Positions 27,653 through 35,613 of a DNA stretch of 64,000 nucleotides are shown here, piece by piece. Under the pieces are notes generated by a model that did no database searches, was not told the DNA's origin, and worked only from the letters and a program-made list of their open reading frames with translations. Position 1 is the stretch's first letter. Every line of letters starts with the position of its first letter. The translations under genes were made by a program, and so were the position numbers. Source of the DNA: Bryobacterales bacterium (GTDB lineage: Bacteria; Acidobacteriota; Terriglobia; Bryobacterales; Bryobacteraceae); NCBI GenBank assembly GCA_003135055.1, contig PLDF01000219.1:47219-111218 (forward strand). The letters run 5' to 3'.

Positions 27653-27869
27653 TCACCGCAAGTCTTCAATGCGGAAACGGCAATCGCGCAGGATCTTGTT
27701 CAGCAATCCGGGACCCCAGCGTTTCGCCCGAGTGTCCCGGGACGACGGTACTCCGGCCATCTTCGTGGCGAAGAAAGTGATGGCTGCCTCGAATGCGAGC
27801 AGCCTGAAAGCCGTCCTTCGCCAAGGCGGCGCTCAATTCAGAGCCGGTGATCCTTGGGCTTCGGCTCAC
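27653..27869 (-). pseudogene. hicA: HicA-like mRNA interferase toxin, frameshifted
   Basis: From GTG 27869 the frame reads SRSPRITGSELSAALAKDGF and RGSHHFLRHEDGRSTVVPGHSGET, the HicA double-stranded-RNA-binding fold with its catalytic His. One extra base near 27715 then shifts it; the correct frame continues as PGLLNKILRDCRFRIEDLR to a stop at 27653. The shift removes the final helix in the uncorrected product, so it is probably inactive. The GTG overlaps the hicB stop (GTGA), as in intact hicBA operons with antitoxin first. Confidence 0.75.
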
Positions 27870-28094
27870 GCTGCGATGGTGATACGTTGAATCCCGATGA
27901 ACACGAGACTCTGCTCAGGCACACCTTCCACTTCGAGACACAACTCAATCGCCTCGCGAATACGAAGCCTGACGTCGTCGAGGGATTGCGATTGCGTATA
28001 ACATCCTGAAAGTCGGGGAACCGTAGTACCCTCCCTCGTCGCGCTCTATGACGACATCGAATTGGCGTGGCAATGGATTGTCCTCGATCTCCAT
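27866..28094 (-). pseudogene. hicB: HicB-like antitoxin, frameshifted
   Basis: From ATG 28094 the frame reads MEIEDNPLPRQFDVVIERDEGGYYGSP. After one shift near 28010 it continues RLSGCYTQSQSLDDVRLRIREAIELCLEVEGVP to a stop at 27866. Both parts are typical of the HicB partial RNase-H fold. Because the toxin gene is also shifted, the module seems to have decayed as a pair. Further upstream, 28100-28274 contains nothing that I can identify. Confidence 0.72.
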
Positions 28095-28274
28095 TTACGC
28101 CATTCGAATTACGGTCGTCCTTGTGGGTGGGAGCAGCAGATTTTCCAGACCGGTCGCAAGCGCGCCGGGTAGGGTCTATACGACGACCGAACCGTCGGCA
28201 GGGGCCATTCGGTCGAGTGGCCCGGGAGCGCGATCCTCACCAGTCGGACGATCCAGCGTCCCGTAAATGGTCCT

Positions 28275-28598
28275 TTATGCGCCACGAGTCGGTTTGTCGA
28301 TTCGCTCCTCCAAGAGCACGCTCACGGCGTCGCCTACCTCTTTCCTTATTGCCTGGCGAATGTCTGTTTTGACCGGCAGCTTATGCGTGCCGTCACCCAT
28401 AGCCATAAACGAACTTTGGAACGGATGACCATCAATTTTGCCCTGGACCTTAACCAGACCACGCGTTCCGAAAAACGCCACGGATTGAGGCCACATCACA
28501 TAAGTCCAACCGCCTTTTGCTGAGCTTTTTTGTAACTTAGCGGTGAACGTTTCATTTAGAATTTTCGGGTTTTCACGTTTCTTGTCACGCCCTGCCAT
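28275..28598 (-). CDS. DUF1905-domain protein
   Basis: A 107-residue protein from ATG 28598, chosen because GGAGG lies 8 bases upstream; the frame is open further upstream without signal. The body shows the DUF1905 beta-barrel pattern: [40 protein letters not shown], then [40 protein letters not shown]. Members are small cytoplasmic proteins, often fused to a YdeI/OmpD-associated domain, with no established activity. This one is the stand-alone form and appears intact within an otherwise decayed stretch. Confidence 0.88.
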   Translation of the reverse strand: MAGRDKKRENPKILNETFTAKLQKSSAKGGWTYVMWPQSVAFFGTRGLVKVQGKIDGHPFQSSFMAMGDGTHKLPVKTDIRQAIRKEVGDAVSVLLEERIDKPTRGA

Positions 28599-29068
28599 AG
28601 CATTCCTCCCCCGCTTAAGAGGTCTGGTACAGATTGTACAGCACATCACCGCCCGTTCGGACAACGATGTCGCCGCCGTGGCCGGCCAGTACATGAATCA
28701 CACGCGGAGAGTCGCCTGGTTTTCGCGTAGTTCTCGCGTAGTATAGACATTCCCAGGATCAAAACGCGCAGCTCGCAAAAGACTCTTAGCGAGACGCGCC
28801 CCCGGGCCTGCCAGCTCCAGCAGTCCGGGACGGCCGGTTCACCCCCGTTCGGACAGACGATATCGATGCACCACACCACGCCGCACCGCGCCACACCCGA
28901 CCACACCCGCCCCGCGCTTGACCGTGCGCGTTTGCATCTGAGAGAATACCCTACGAAGTTTTGAGCTGTTTGGGCGCGTCTCGTAAGTTTTCCAGCAAGC
29001 CGCGAAAGTCCGCTTTCCTTGTCAGGGACTCCCAAGAGCGCGAACAGCACACATCAGGAGAAGGACTC
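28599..29068. other. Spacer with leader region of the cold-shock gene
   Basis: No gene is supported. A 9-bp tandem (TCGCGTAGT) lies near 28722-28742 and a CAC-rich low-complexity stretch near 28866-28915. The last 100 bases before 29069 are probably the long 5-prime leader typical of cold-shock genes. Confidence 0.4.
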
Positions 29069-29272
29069 GTGAAGGAAAAAGGCACCGTAAAGTGGTTTAA
29101 TGCCGCCAAGGGCTACGGATTCATCCAACGCGCCGGTGGCGATGACGTGTTTGTACACTTTTCCGCGATCCAGACGAACGGTTACCGCTCGCTGGATGAA
29201 GGCGCGCAGGTGGAATTCGAGGTGAAGCAGGGACCGAAGGGCCTGCAAGCCGAAAACGTGAACACGGTGTAA
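29069..29272 (+). CDS. Cold-shock-domain RNA chaperone
   Basis: A 67-residue CspA-type protein from GTG 29069, with AGGAG 8 bases upstream. The cold-shock fold has both RNA-binding motifs: KGYGFIQ (RNP1-like) and DVFVHFSAI (RNP2), starting from [15 protein letters not shown]. It melts RNA secondary structure and acts in the cytoplasm. A well-formed hairpin terminator follows the stop, so it is a single-gene transcript. Confidence 0.96.
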   Translation: MKEKGTVKWFNAAKGYGFIQRAGGDDVFVHFSAIQTNGYRSLDEGAQVEFEVKQGPKGLQAENVNTV

Positions 29273-29302
29273 GCGGGATTTATTCAAACCCGGCACACGA
29301 AG

Positions 29303-29335
29303 AAGAGGGCTCCATGCGGGCCCTCTTTCTGTTTT
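29303..29335 (+). terminator. Rho-independent terminator of the cold-shock gene
   Basis: AAGAGGGC (29303-29310) pairs with GCCCTCTT (29320-29327) around a 9-nt loop, followed by TCTGTTTTC. It lies 30 bp after the stop. Confidence 0.85.
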
Positions 29336-29500
29336 CAGGCTGCGAGTTTCCCGTGGAGCTGCCGGGGTAGCCAGAGTGTGAGCCACTTTCAGCCCGAGGC
29401 CCTTCTTCCCGGAGAAGTCGAAAACCGGCGGGAAGTCCGGCGCCATTATCGGCGACGCTCACCAGAACGTGGCCGTTCTCGCGGCTCACATGCACGTCGA
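29335..29500 (-). pseudogene. C-terminal remnant of a histidine-kinase ATPase domain
   Basis: The minus strand reads VHVSRENGHVLVSVADNGAGLPAGF, then after a shift FDFSGKKGLGLKVAHTLAT, and after another QLHGKLAA and a stop at 29335. DNGAGLP and GLGL are the G1 and G2 boxes of HATPase_c kinases. The upstream dimerisation and sensor parts are missing, so this is a decayed tail fragment between the cold-shock and cupin genes. Confidence 0.65.
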
Positions 29501-29544
29501 TGCATCCGCAAATTCCAGCGCCTCAAGGGTGTATACTTCCGGTC

Positions 29545-29973
29545 ATGAAGCCCACGCGAAGAGACTTGGCCCTTCTGCTCCCCGCCTTAGCCGCAATCGA
29601 TTCCAAAGCCCAGGCGGCCGCCCTGTCATCCAAGGCCTACAAGTTCGACGAGATCCCCGTGAAAGCCAGCGGCGCTGACGGAGCCAACAAGACCCGCTCC
29701 ATCCTGAAAGGCGCGCTGCACAGCGGCTTCGCGCTGGAGGTTCACGAAACCGAATTGCCTCCCGGCGGCGTCCCGCATCCGCCGCACCGCCATTTGCATG
29801 AGGAAATGTTCGTAGTGCTCGAGGGCTCCGTCGATTTCACGGTCAATGACGCCACCACTCGCCTCGGCCCCGGCTCGGCGGGCATCGCCGCTTCGAACGA
29901 CCTCCACGGCATCGGTAATGGCAGCGCCGCCCTCTGCCGCTACGTGGTCTTCGCATTGGGAGACGACAAGTAG
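29545..29973 (+). CDS. Exported cupin-fold protein
   Basis: A 142-residue protein from ATG 29545 with a twin-arginine-like leader (MKPTRRDLALLLPALAAI). The cupin motif 1 is PHPPHRHLHEEMFVVLEGSVDFTV, giving His and Glu metal ligands; motif 2 around LGPGSAGIAASNDLHGIGNG supplies a further His. The single-domain cupin could bind a metal and small molecule or be enzymatic; substrate unknown. It lies 7 bp before the DUF885 gene on the same strand, and the pair is probably an operon. Confidence 0.88.
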   Translation: MKPTRRDLALLLPALAAIDSKAQAAALSSKAYKFDEIPVKASGADGANKTRSILKGALHSGFALEVHETELPPGGVPHPPHRHLHEEMFVVLEGSVDFTVNDATTRLGPGSAGIAASNDLHGIGNGSAALCRYVVFALGDDK

Positions 29974-29980
29974 CGCCGCG

Positions 29981-31753
29981 ATGCGCCCGCTAAGTGTCCG
30001 ATCCGCCTGCATTGCTTTCGCGGCGCTTCTCCTGCCCGCCTCCGGCTGCCGCCATAAGGCGCAGATCTCCGACCTTACCGGGGAGTTCGTTTACACCGTT
30101 CTCTCCTTTTCTCCCTCCGCTGCCACAGCCGCGGGGCTGCACGAATACAAAGGTCAGGTCTTCGACGAACAATTGGACGACATTGGCCCGGCCGCCGTCG
30201 ACCACCAGCGGCGATTCTATGAGGATTTCAGCCGGCGCCTCGAACAGTTCGATCCCGATAAGCTGACGGCCCAGGAGCGGGCCGACCTGGCCATCCTGCA
30301 GGATCGAGTTGGTCTCGCCTTGCTCGATCTGGTCCAGCTTCGCAGCTATCTGCACAATCCCCTGCTGTACGTCCAGACGCTTGGAAACGCTCTCTACACC
30401 CCTTACGTTCTCAACTACGCGCCCAAAGTCGAGCGGTTCCGCCATATCGCTTCGCGCTTACGCCAGGTTCCGCTGTTGCTCGATCAGGCGACCACCAACA
30501 TCACCTCCGCCCCGGCCGTGTGGGCCAAAGCCGCGATCGAATCGGGCCAGGGGATTATCGATCTGGTGGATAAGGAGCTTCGCGCCGCCGTTCCCGCGGA
30601 GGCGCGAAAAGATTACGAGGATGCCGCCGGCATCGCGCTGCCCGCCATGCGCAAGTTCCAGAATTACATGCAGTACAAACTGCAATACCTCGACAACTAC
30701 GATTGGCGGCTCGGCCCCGATCTCTATCGGAAGAAATTTCACTACCTGCTGGAATCGGGCGGCGAGCCGTCGGATCTCCTGGTTAACACCGAGCGGGAGT
30801 TCGCCGCCGTGCGCGCCCGCATGTTCGAACTGGCGCTGCCCTTGCATCGCGTTCTCGCCCCCTCCCACAAGGATCACGAGGGGCTCAACGGCGTGGAACG
30901 CCAGCAACTGGTCATCGGCGAGGTTCTGGCAAGTATCGCCAGCCGGCATTCCACGCCGGAATCGCTGCTGGAAGATGTACGCCGCGATATCGAGGAATCG
31001 CGCGCGTTCGTGCAGCAGAAACATCTGCTCGCATTGCCCGCGGGCCGCAATCTCCAGGTTGCGCCCACGCCGGCGTTCCTGCGGCAGCTCGATTTCGTGA
31101 GTGTTCTCCAAGCGGCGCCCGCGCTGCAGCCGCAGTTGGGCGCGTTCTATTGGATTACGCCCATTTCGCCGGACTGGCCTAAAGAGCGCGCCGAATCGAA
31201 ACTGCGGGAATACGATTTCTATCGGTTGAAGCTGCTCACATTGCGCGACGCCATCCCGGGCCGCTACGCGCAAACGGAAGCGGCCAATACGGTGCAGCCG
31301 GAAGCGCGCCGCCTGCTGCGCTCCGTGTTTGGCGAGGCCGCATACATCCAAGGTTGGATGGAATACTCCACGTTGGCGGCGATGACCGCGGGCTTTGAGG
31401 ACAATTCGCCCGAGATGGCGCTCACCTTCGCCAAGGAGCAGCTTCGCATAATCGCCGACGCCATCGTGGACGTGCGGCTGCATACGCTCAACTTGACCGA
31501 CCAGGAAGCTCTCAGCCTGCTGCGGAACGGCGCGTTCCAGGAAGCGGAAGAGGCGCAAGCCAAGCTTCAGCGCGCCAAGCTCACGTCCTGCGAATTGCCC
31601 GGCTATTTCGTCGGCGCGGCCAATTGGCTCAAAGCGCGCGGCGAATACCAGGCCGCCCGCGGCGGATCTCCAGGCGATTTTCACGATCGCGCGCTGAAAC
31701 AAGGCGCCGTCCCGATGTCGTCGCTGGTTGCCGTGCTGACGGGTAATACTTGA
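29981..31753 (+). CDS. DUF885-family lipoprotein
   Basis: A 590-residue protein from ATG 29981. The signal peptide ends in a lipobox (LLLPASGC), so it is probably anchored in the outer or inner membrane on the periplasmic side. The body follows the DUF885 pattern: FSPSAATAAGLHEYKG, RRFYEDFSRRLEQFDPDKL, and the C-terminal YIQGWMEYSTLAAMTAGFEDN, with a helical fold like zinc metallopeptidases. In many DUF885 proteins a HExxH-like site occurs; here I do not see a clear one, so catalytic activity is uncertain. It follows the cupin gene by 7 bp. Confidence 0.85.
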   Translation: MRPLSVRSACIAFAALLLPASGCRHKAQISDLTGEFVYTVLSFSPSAATAAGLHEYKGQVFDEQLDDIGPAAVDHQRRFYEDFSRRLEQFDPDKLTAQERADLAILQDRVGLALLDLVQLRSYLHNPLLYVQTLGNALYTPYVLNYAPKVERFRHIASRLRQVPLLLDQATTNITSAPAVWAKAAIESGQGIIDLVDKELRAAVPAEARKDYEDAAGIALPAMRKFQNYMQYKLQYLDNYDWRLGPDLYRKKFHYLLESGGEPSDLLVNTEREFAAVRARMFELALPLHRVLAPSHKDHEGLNGVERQQLVIGEVLASIASRHSTPESLLEDVRRDIEESRAFVQQKHLLALPAGRNLQVAPTPAFLRQLDFVSVLQAAPALQPQLGAFYWITPISPDWPKERAESKLREYDFYRLKLLTLRDAIPGRYAQTEAANTVQPEARRLLRSVFGEAAYIQGWMEYSTLAAMTAGFEDNSPEMALTFAKEQLRIIADAIVDVRLHTLNLTDQEALSLLRNGAFQEAEEAQAKLQRAKLTSCELPGYFVGAANWLKARGEYQAARGGSPGDFHDRALKQGAVPMSSLVAVLTGNT

Positions 31754-31780
31754 AAGGGGGGCTGTAGTCAGGCATCGTCC

Positions 31781-31824
31781 TCAACGCGGAGGCGCGGAGG
31801 GGCGGAGCAAAACGCGGAGAGGAC
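31781..31824. repeat. Dispersed repeat family B, copy 4 (short)
   Basis: AACGCGGAGGCGCGGAGG followed by GGCGGAGCAAAACGCGGAGAGG. It contains only the central module of the long copies at 7234 and 20971, 28 bp after the DUF885 stop. Confidence 0.7.
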
Positions 31825-31890
31825 ATTCCCTGTTCTGATCTTTGCGCTGCCTCCAGTCTCACGTTCTCCCGATCAGTCGCTGACCGATTC

Positions 31891-32008
31891 GCTTTTGGCG
31901 ACAAAGTAGCTGCCGCCCAGCGGATCGGGCGTATTCGTCACCCCGCTCTCGTAAGCCAGTGTCTGTTGCGTGCGCAGCGCGATGGTCACCGCGTCGCCCG
32001 GCAGCGCG
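31891..32008 (-). pseudogene. Displaced fragment of the acyl-CoA mutase large-subunit gene
   Basis: About 118 bp are roughly 90 percent identical by eye to 37211-37330 inside the intact mutase gene and in the same orientation. The translation includes [20 protein letters not shown] and [13 protein letters not shown]. Flanking sequence is unrelated. It lies directly upstream of a MazEF-like pair. Confidence 0.8.
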
Positions 32009-32073
32009 CCGGTTCGGTGAAGTCCCCATCCAAGTCACCGCCCGGCCTTTGGTAAACTCCGGACAGGAACGAG

Positions 32074-32292
32074 TTGAAAGAAATCGAGGAAGCGATCGAC
32101 CGCTTGCCGCTGGAGGATATCCGGCGCATCGCCCAATGGCTTCGCGATCGGGAGAAAACGCGCCAGGGCGAGTGCCTGGGCACGGCATATCGTGAGATGG
32201 CTCTCGATACGGAGCGTGAACGCGACGCGCTGGAATGGTCCGAGGGCGTAATTGGAGATATCGCAACGGATCGGCCGGATGTTCCGCGGTGA
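32074..32292 (+). CDS. Small antitoxin-like protein upstream of MazF
   Basis: A 72-residue protein from TTG 32074, preceded by GGACAGGAACGAG. The N-terminus EIEEAIDRLPLEDIRRIAQWLRDRE resembles the short helical antitoxins found with toxins in soil bacteria. The C-terminal half is acidic, as expected for a toxin-binding tail. The stop overlaps the toxin GTG (GTGA), so both are translated together. I do not recognise a named DNA-binding fold; the antitoxin role rests on gene order and overlap. Confidence 0.7.
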   Translation: MKEIEEAIDRLPLEDIRRIAQWLRDREKTRQGECLGTAYREMALDTERERDALEWSEGVIGDIATDRPDVPR

Positions 32293-32627
32293 AGTTTGGC
32301 GGGGTCGATTTCGATCCCTCGCTGGGTGGCGAAATTCGCAATACGCGGCTCGCGGTAATGGTTAGCAACGATGCATCGAACAGAAACCTGAACCGCGTCC
32401 AAGTGGTCCCGATCACGAGCAATATTGCCCGGATCTATCCGAGTGAAGCGGCGGTCGAACTCCTCGGCGAATCGCGGAAGGCAATGGCCGATCGGATCGC
32501 GACCGTAAGTAAGCTGCGCCTGAAATCGAAGTTGGGGAATAGCTCAAGCGCGGATATGCTCGGAATCGAACGAGCGCTCGGCGTCCAACTTGGCCTCAGC
32601 CTGATACCGCCGCCGCTCCCCGGATAA
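32289..32627 (+). CDS. MazF/PemK-type endoribonuclease toxin
   Basis: A 112-residue protein from GTG 32289. It keeps the MazF barrel: FDPSLGGEIRNTRLAVMVSNDASN, then NRVQVVPITSNIARIYPSEAAVE and ADRIATVSKLRLKSKLG. The catalytic Arg and Thr regions (IRNTR and VVPITS) are present. These toxins cut single-stranded mRNA at short motifs. The first strand reads VKFGGVDFDPS rather than the usual KRGEVWWVNFDPS, a mild divergence. The last few codons (about PPPLPG) run into a displaced fragment of the mutase small-subunit gene, so the C-terminus may have been altered by that rearrangement. Confidence 0.88.
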   Translation: MKFGGVDFDPSLGGEIRNTRLAVMVSNDASNRNLNRVQVVPITSNIARIYPSEAAVELLGESRKAMADRIATVSKLRLKSKLGNSSSADMLGIERALGVQLGLSLIPPPLPG

Positions 32628-32660
32628 ACGTCACAATCGCTTCGAGCGACGCCCCCGGAC
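32611..32660 (-). pseudogene. Displaced fragment of the mutase small-subunit gene (C-terminus)
   Basis: About 44 of 50 bases match 36321-36370. The minus-strand translation reads [17 protein letters not shown], matching the end of the intact B12-binding subunit (ending RGAVA). It sits at the end of the MazF gene. Confidence 0.75.
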
Positions 32661-32714
32661 TGCGGAGGTGTTGGCGCCAATTCTCGGACGGCTTCTCAAC
32701 ACGGTTGGCCAAAG

Positions 32715-33359
32715 TCATGTTGTACTAAATAGGCTATCGCCCTGTAACCAGAGGAATTTGTCGATGGCCTTGAAGTTGAACGAGTCAATCGACCCGGCAG
32801 CGAAAGGGTCCACCAGCCTAAGTTTATAGAAATTACAGAACTTGGTCACCACTTCGCGAAGCTTGGGGTAAACCAAGAGGTCCTGCCGGTGGAACTTTGG
32901 ATAACCCTCTTTGTGCCCGTCTTGCTTCTTGTAGGACCAGAGGCATTCATCAACGCGAGCATCGTAGATGGGGTAGGCATCGGGATTGTGCCAACTACAG
33001 TACTTGGTGGCAAAGGAAAAGCAGCCGCGCCGGAGTTTGCCGCTGTGAGCGATGAGATCGACGGCTCTGGATGACCCTTCGGCGAGCAGCGCGTCAATTC
33101 CGAGTCCGGCTATATGGCGGGCGAGCGTCTCAACATCAACGTCGAGAACCCGTGCGCTGTAGAGCCTATTGAGCGCCACAACCTTCAAGAGCACGTGAGT
33201 GGCCTCGGTGTTCTGCGGGAACTGTGCCCGGAGGTGCCCGAGCGCGTCCTCGGCAAGCCGCGTCGAGGGGTCCCTATCGAATTCGTCGCACCGTGTTCTT
33301 ACGAGTTCGACAGTCGGGGTAGCGAGTAAGGCTGCTTGCCCGGGCCGCGTCCGTTCCAC
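32715..33359 (-). CDS. Conserved protein of unknown function
   Basis: A 214-residue, mostly helical cytoplasmic protein from GTG 33359. The most distinctive part is SFATKYCSWHNPDAYPIYDARV near the middle (about 117-138), a pattern reminiscent of a DNA-glycosylase-like or HhH-related family in which an invariant FA(S/T)KY...P(I/V)YD segment occurs; I cannot name it with confidence. Other features are YKKQDGHKEGYPKFHRQDLL and a Phe-rich C-terminus. No membrane segment or signal is seen. It lies alone between accessory modules, consistent with horizontal acquisition. A GCGCCGCCCC tandem repeat occurs upstream at 33405-33435. Confidence 0.65.
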   Translation of the reverse strand: MERTRPGQAALLATPTVELVRTRCDEFDRDPSTRLAEDALGHLRAQFPQNTEATHVLLKVVALNRLYSARVLDVDVETLARHIAGLGIDALLAEGSSRAVDLIAHSGKLRRGCFSFATKYCSWHNPDAYPIYDARVDECLWSYKKQDGHKEGYPKFHRQDLLVYPKLREVVTKFCNFYKLRLVDPFAAGSIDSFNFKAIDKFLWLQGDSLFSTT

Positions 33360-33447
33360 AATGCGACAACGTTCTCACACTCCGCCTGAAAAAGCAACAG
33401 TCTCCGCCCCGCGCCGCCCCGCGCCGCCCCGCGCGAAACACAAGGGG

Positions 33448-34326
33448 CTATCGCTTTTCGAGTGCCAGCCCGATCGGGATGGTCTTCCCATCTGGGACCA
33501 CTTTTTTCTCGACCGTCTTGTAGCCGCTCATCTTGATCGTGATGGTGCGTGGAGTATCGCCTTGCTTGAGCAGGACAAAGGCCAGCGGCGACACTCCAGC
33601 CTTGTTCCCGTCGACCTCAACCTCGGCTCCAGGCGGAACGGTCACAACAGCGCACTTGGATGCTTGGCCTTTTTGCACCAGATCGGCCAGCTCTTCCGGG
33701 CTCAGAATGTGTCCCACATTTGCCAATCCAGCCGCGGCGGCGGGCGAACCCTTGGCAGCTTCTGAATTCGCCACCGCCTGTTCAAGCGACGGATTTGACG
33801 GAGTGGCCGGCAGCGGCAGCGGCCACGGCGCTGCGGGACGTGACGACTCCACCACCGCGTGCTTGGGGAAAATACAAGAATGGCTGCCGTCATCCACGAA
33901 GAACGTGTTGTCAGCAAAGCGAACTTCTTCTAGCCATGCGACAGCACCCATCCGGCCGCCGTACTGATGAAAATATACTCCGTCACCCCAGTAAGGCTTG
34001 GCGACCTTGTTTGGTTTTACAACCTCGGAAGAATCATAGGAATATACCGATTTATTTGCTTCGGCCATTGCGTCGACAAAGGCCACTCCAAAGCGAACCG
34101 CAACTATGGTCTTCGTCGTGGCGTTTTTATACTCGATCCGAAGATAATGGTCCCAGGGATCCTTTTCTGCACCCAGCAGCCCTGAGGAGAAGGGGAACGA
34201 GTGCGGGTCTACTTTTTGAAATTCTATCGGACAGGCTGGGGGCAAAGGTTGGCCGACCGCTGCCACAGCGATCAGAAACATCACCGGGCAGGTCCACATA
34301 CTTGATATTGGAGCAAGGACTTGCAT
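33448..34326 (-). CDS. Exported protein with C-terminal PEGA domain
   Basis: A 292-residue protein if started at ATG 34326; ATG 34299 and 34371 are alternatives. A hydrophobic signal segment (MWTCPVMFLIAVAAVG) comes first. The central part (about 40-150) is a beta-rich domain (IEYKNATTKTIVAVRFGVAFVDA, GGRMGAVAWLEEVRFADNTFF) of unknown family. After a Pro/Ala-rich linker, the last 70 residues match PEGA: CAVVTVPPGAEVEVDGNKAGVSPLAFVLLKQGDTPRTITIKMSGY. PEGA domains are surface or S-layer-type modules. No catalytic motif is visible. A decayed resolvase gene lies upstream. Confidence 0.75.
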   Translation of the reverse strand: MQVLAPISSMWTCPVMFLIAVAAVGQPLPPACPIEFQKVDPHSFPFSSGLLGAEKDPWDHYLRIEYKNATTKTIVAVRFGVAFVDAMAEANKSVYSYDSSEVVKPNKVAKPYWGDGVYFHQYGGRMGAVAWLEEVRFADNTFFVDDGSHSCIFPKHAVVESSRPAAPWPLPLPATPSNPSLEQAVANSEAAKGSPAAAAGLANVGHILSPEELADLVQKGQASKCAVVTVPPGAEVEVDGNKAGVSPLAFVLLKQGDTPRTITIKMSGYKTVEKKVVPDGKTIPIGLALEKR

Positions 34327-34357
34327 CTGGCCACCCGTCTGCCTGCACATTAGTTTA

Positions 34358-34849
34358 TCAGCCTTCGGCAAGCGCCCGATAGAGCGTCGAACGGCTTACA
34401 TTTAGAAGGTCGGCGACATACTGGCAGCCCTCGCCTTTCCGATCAACTGGGCGGGCGTGCTCGATCTGTTCGGCGGTGAGCTTGGCTTTCCGGCCAAACT
34501 TCACGCCTCGGCGCTGCGCGGCTTTCGCGCCGGCGTGTGCGTTCGGAAATAAGGCTTCGTTCAAGTTCGGCTAGCACTCGATCATCTGCCACATGGCGCG
34601 GCCCGTGGGCGTCGCCGTGTCGATTGCCTCCGTGAGCGAATGGAATTTCACGCCGCGGGCGCGGAGGTCGTCCAGCATCGTTATCAAATCCGAAGGCAAC
34701 GCGCAAGGGCAGGGCGCTTGCGCGCTTGCTGGTGGCTCCTGATAAGCCCTGTCCTCGTAGATGTGGGAGCACCGGGCGCGTTTCAGTGCGGCAAGTTGCA
34801 GGGCGGTTGTCTGGTCGTCGGTGCTGGTGCGGGCGTAGCCGTATTTCAT
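34358..34849 (-). pseudogene. Serine resolvase/invertase, broken
   Basis: From ATG 34849 the frame gives MKYGYARTSTDDQTTALQLAALKRA, with the catalytic Ser in the YARTSTDDQ box. A deletion or shift removes the region normally containing the KLDRLGRS segment; LITMLDDLRARGVKF and TATPTGRAMWQMI remain before a stop at 34571. In the next frame AELERSLISERTR follows, and then in a third AAQRRGVKFGRKAKLTAEQIEHA and a resolvase HTH (YVADLLNVSRSTLYRAL) to 34358. It is therefore inactive. It marks an old mobile-element insertion. A second small relic is at 27505-27562. Confidence 0.85.
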
Positions 34850-34993
34850 GCCGCCTATTTTGACCCTGACTTTTGACACACGTCAAGGGAGCCATTGGCG
34901 GGCCTTCCGGCGATGATGCGAAATTTACCCTTATGTGCGACGCGCCGAGGCCCTCCAGATCCAGCCTTCCGGCCCCTCAGATTCTGGGGGACT

Positions 34994-35320
34994 TCACTTG
35001 TAAGGGATGTCAACCTCGGTAAAACTGCCCGGCGCGGCGGCGTTCACCGCAGCGGCTATTTTATCGAGATGCATACGCACCATGGGCCACTGCGAGTTGC
35101 CAAGCACCACAATGGAAATCCGGCGGCCCGTCAGATTCTGCTGATACCGCATATTCTTGTCCGTTGTGACCAAGATATCGAACCCAGCGCTCTCCGCGGC
35201 ATCCAGCAAGTCGCCATTGGAAATCCTGTCCCAGCCGCGATCTCTTGCTTCCGTGACGGCGTGACCCGCCAACCGCGGGATAATGCCGCTGGGCGTGCCG
35301 TGATCAAAGAGAATGCGCAT
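34994..35320 (-). CDS. DUF5615 PIN-like toxin candidate (module 1)
   Basis: A 108-residue protein from ATG 35320 with the DUF5615 PIN-like pattern: MRILFDHGTPSG (first Asp), HAVTEARDRGWDRISNGDLLDAAESAGFDILVTTDKNMRYQQNL (GDLL and TTDKN acidic residues), and RRISIVVLGNSQWP. These mini-PIN proteins pair with DUF433 antitoxin-like proteins and are predicted nucleases. The start lies 17 bp inside the end of the DUF433 gene. It appears intact. Confidence 0.85.
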   Translation of the reverse strand: MRILFDHGTPSGIIPRLAGHAVTEARDRGWDRISNGDLLDAAESAGFDILVTTDKNMRYQQNLTGRRISIVVLGNSQWPMVRMHLDKIAAAVNAAAPGSFTEVDIPYK

Positions 35321-35579
35321 TCGCCGTTGTTGACGCAAGAACGGGAGCCGGCGATGGCGCATCAAGGCTGCGCGCGGCAAATTCAAGCACGGCTTTGATC
35401 TGCTGAGGCGTCACATGAAACTGTTCCACGATTTCATCGATGCTTGCGCCCGCCTCGAGATTTTCAAAAACCGTTGCAACGGGCATCCGAGTGTCGCGAA
35501 AAACCCATGCGCCGCTACGCCTTCCCGGCACGCTCTCCACGGCGGGGCATTGCGACCAGTCGAGACTTGCTGTCGCCAT
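35304..35579 (-). CDS. DUF433 antitoxin-like protein (module 1)
   Basis: A 91-residue protein from ATG 35579: WSQCPAVESVPGRRSGAWVFRDTRMPVATVFENLEAGASIDEIVEQFHVTPQQIKAVLEFA, the DUF433 winged-helix-like layout. It is the probable antitoxin and DNA-binding partner of the overlapping DUF5615 gene. The frame continues upstream to 35645, but those 22 extra codons ([11 protein letters not shown]...) come from a displaced fragment of the mutase small-subunit gene and are not part of this protein. A second copy of this module, with near-identical upstream sequence, lies at 36032. Confidence 0.85.
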   Translation of the reverse strand: MATASLDWSQCPAVESVPGRRSGAWVFRDTRMPVATVFENLEAGASIDEIVEQFHVTPQQIKAVLEFAARSLDAPSPAPVLASTTANAHSL

Positions 35580-35613
35580 GAACTGTACTCCTTCTCTTAG
35601 AGTATGCCAAAGG

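Noticed and set aside
28780..28860. Possible tRNA-like fold (GGCCGGTTCACCC segment)
   Set aside because: No acceptor stem, anticodon arm or CCA-compatible geometry could be assembled around it.
30458..31702. 414-codon minus-strand frame opposite the DUF885 gene
   Set aside because: Shadow of a complete, motif-bearing gene.
31859..32422. 187-codon minus-strand frame
   Set aside because: It joins the displaced mutase fragment in one part to the antisense of the MazEF genes in another; it is not one gene.
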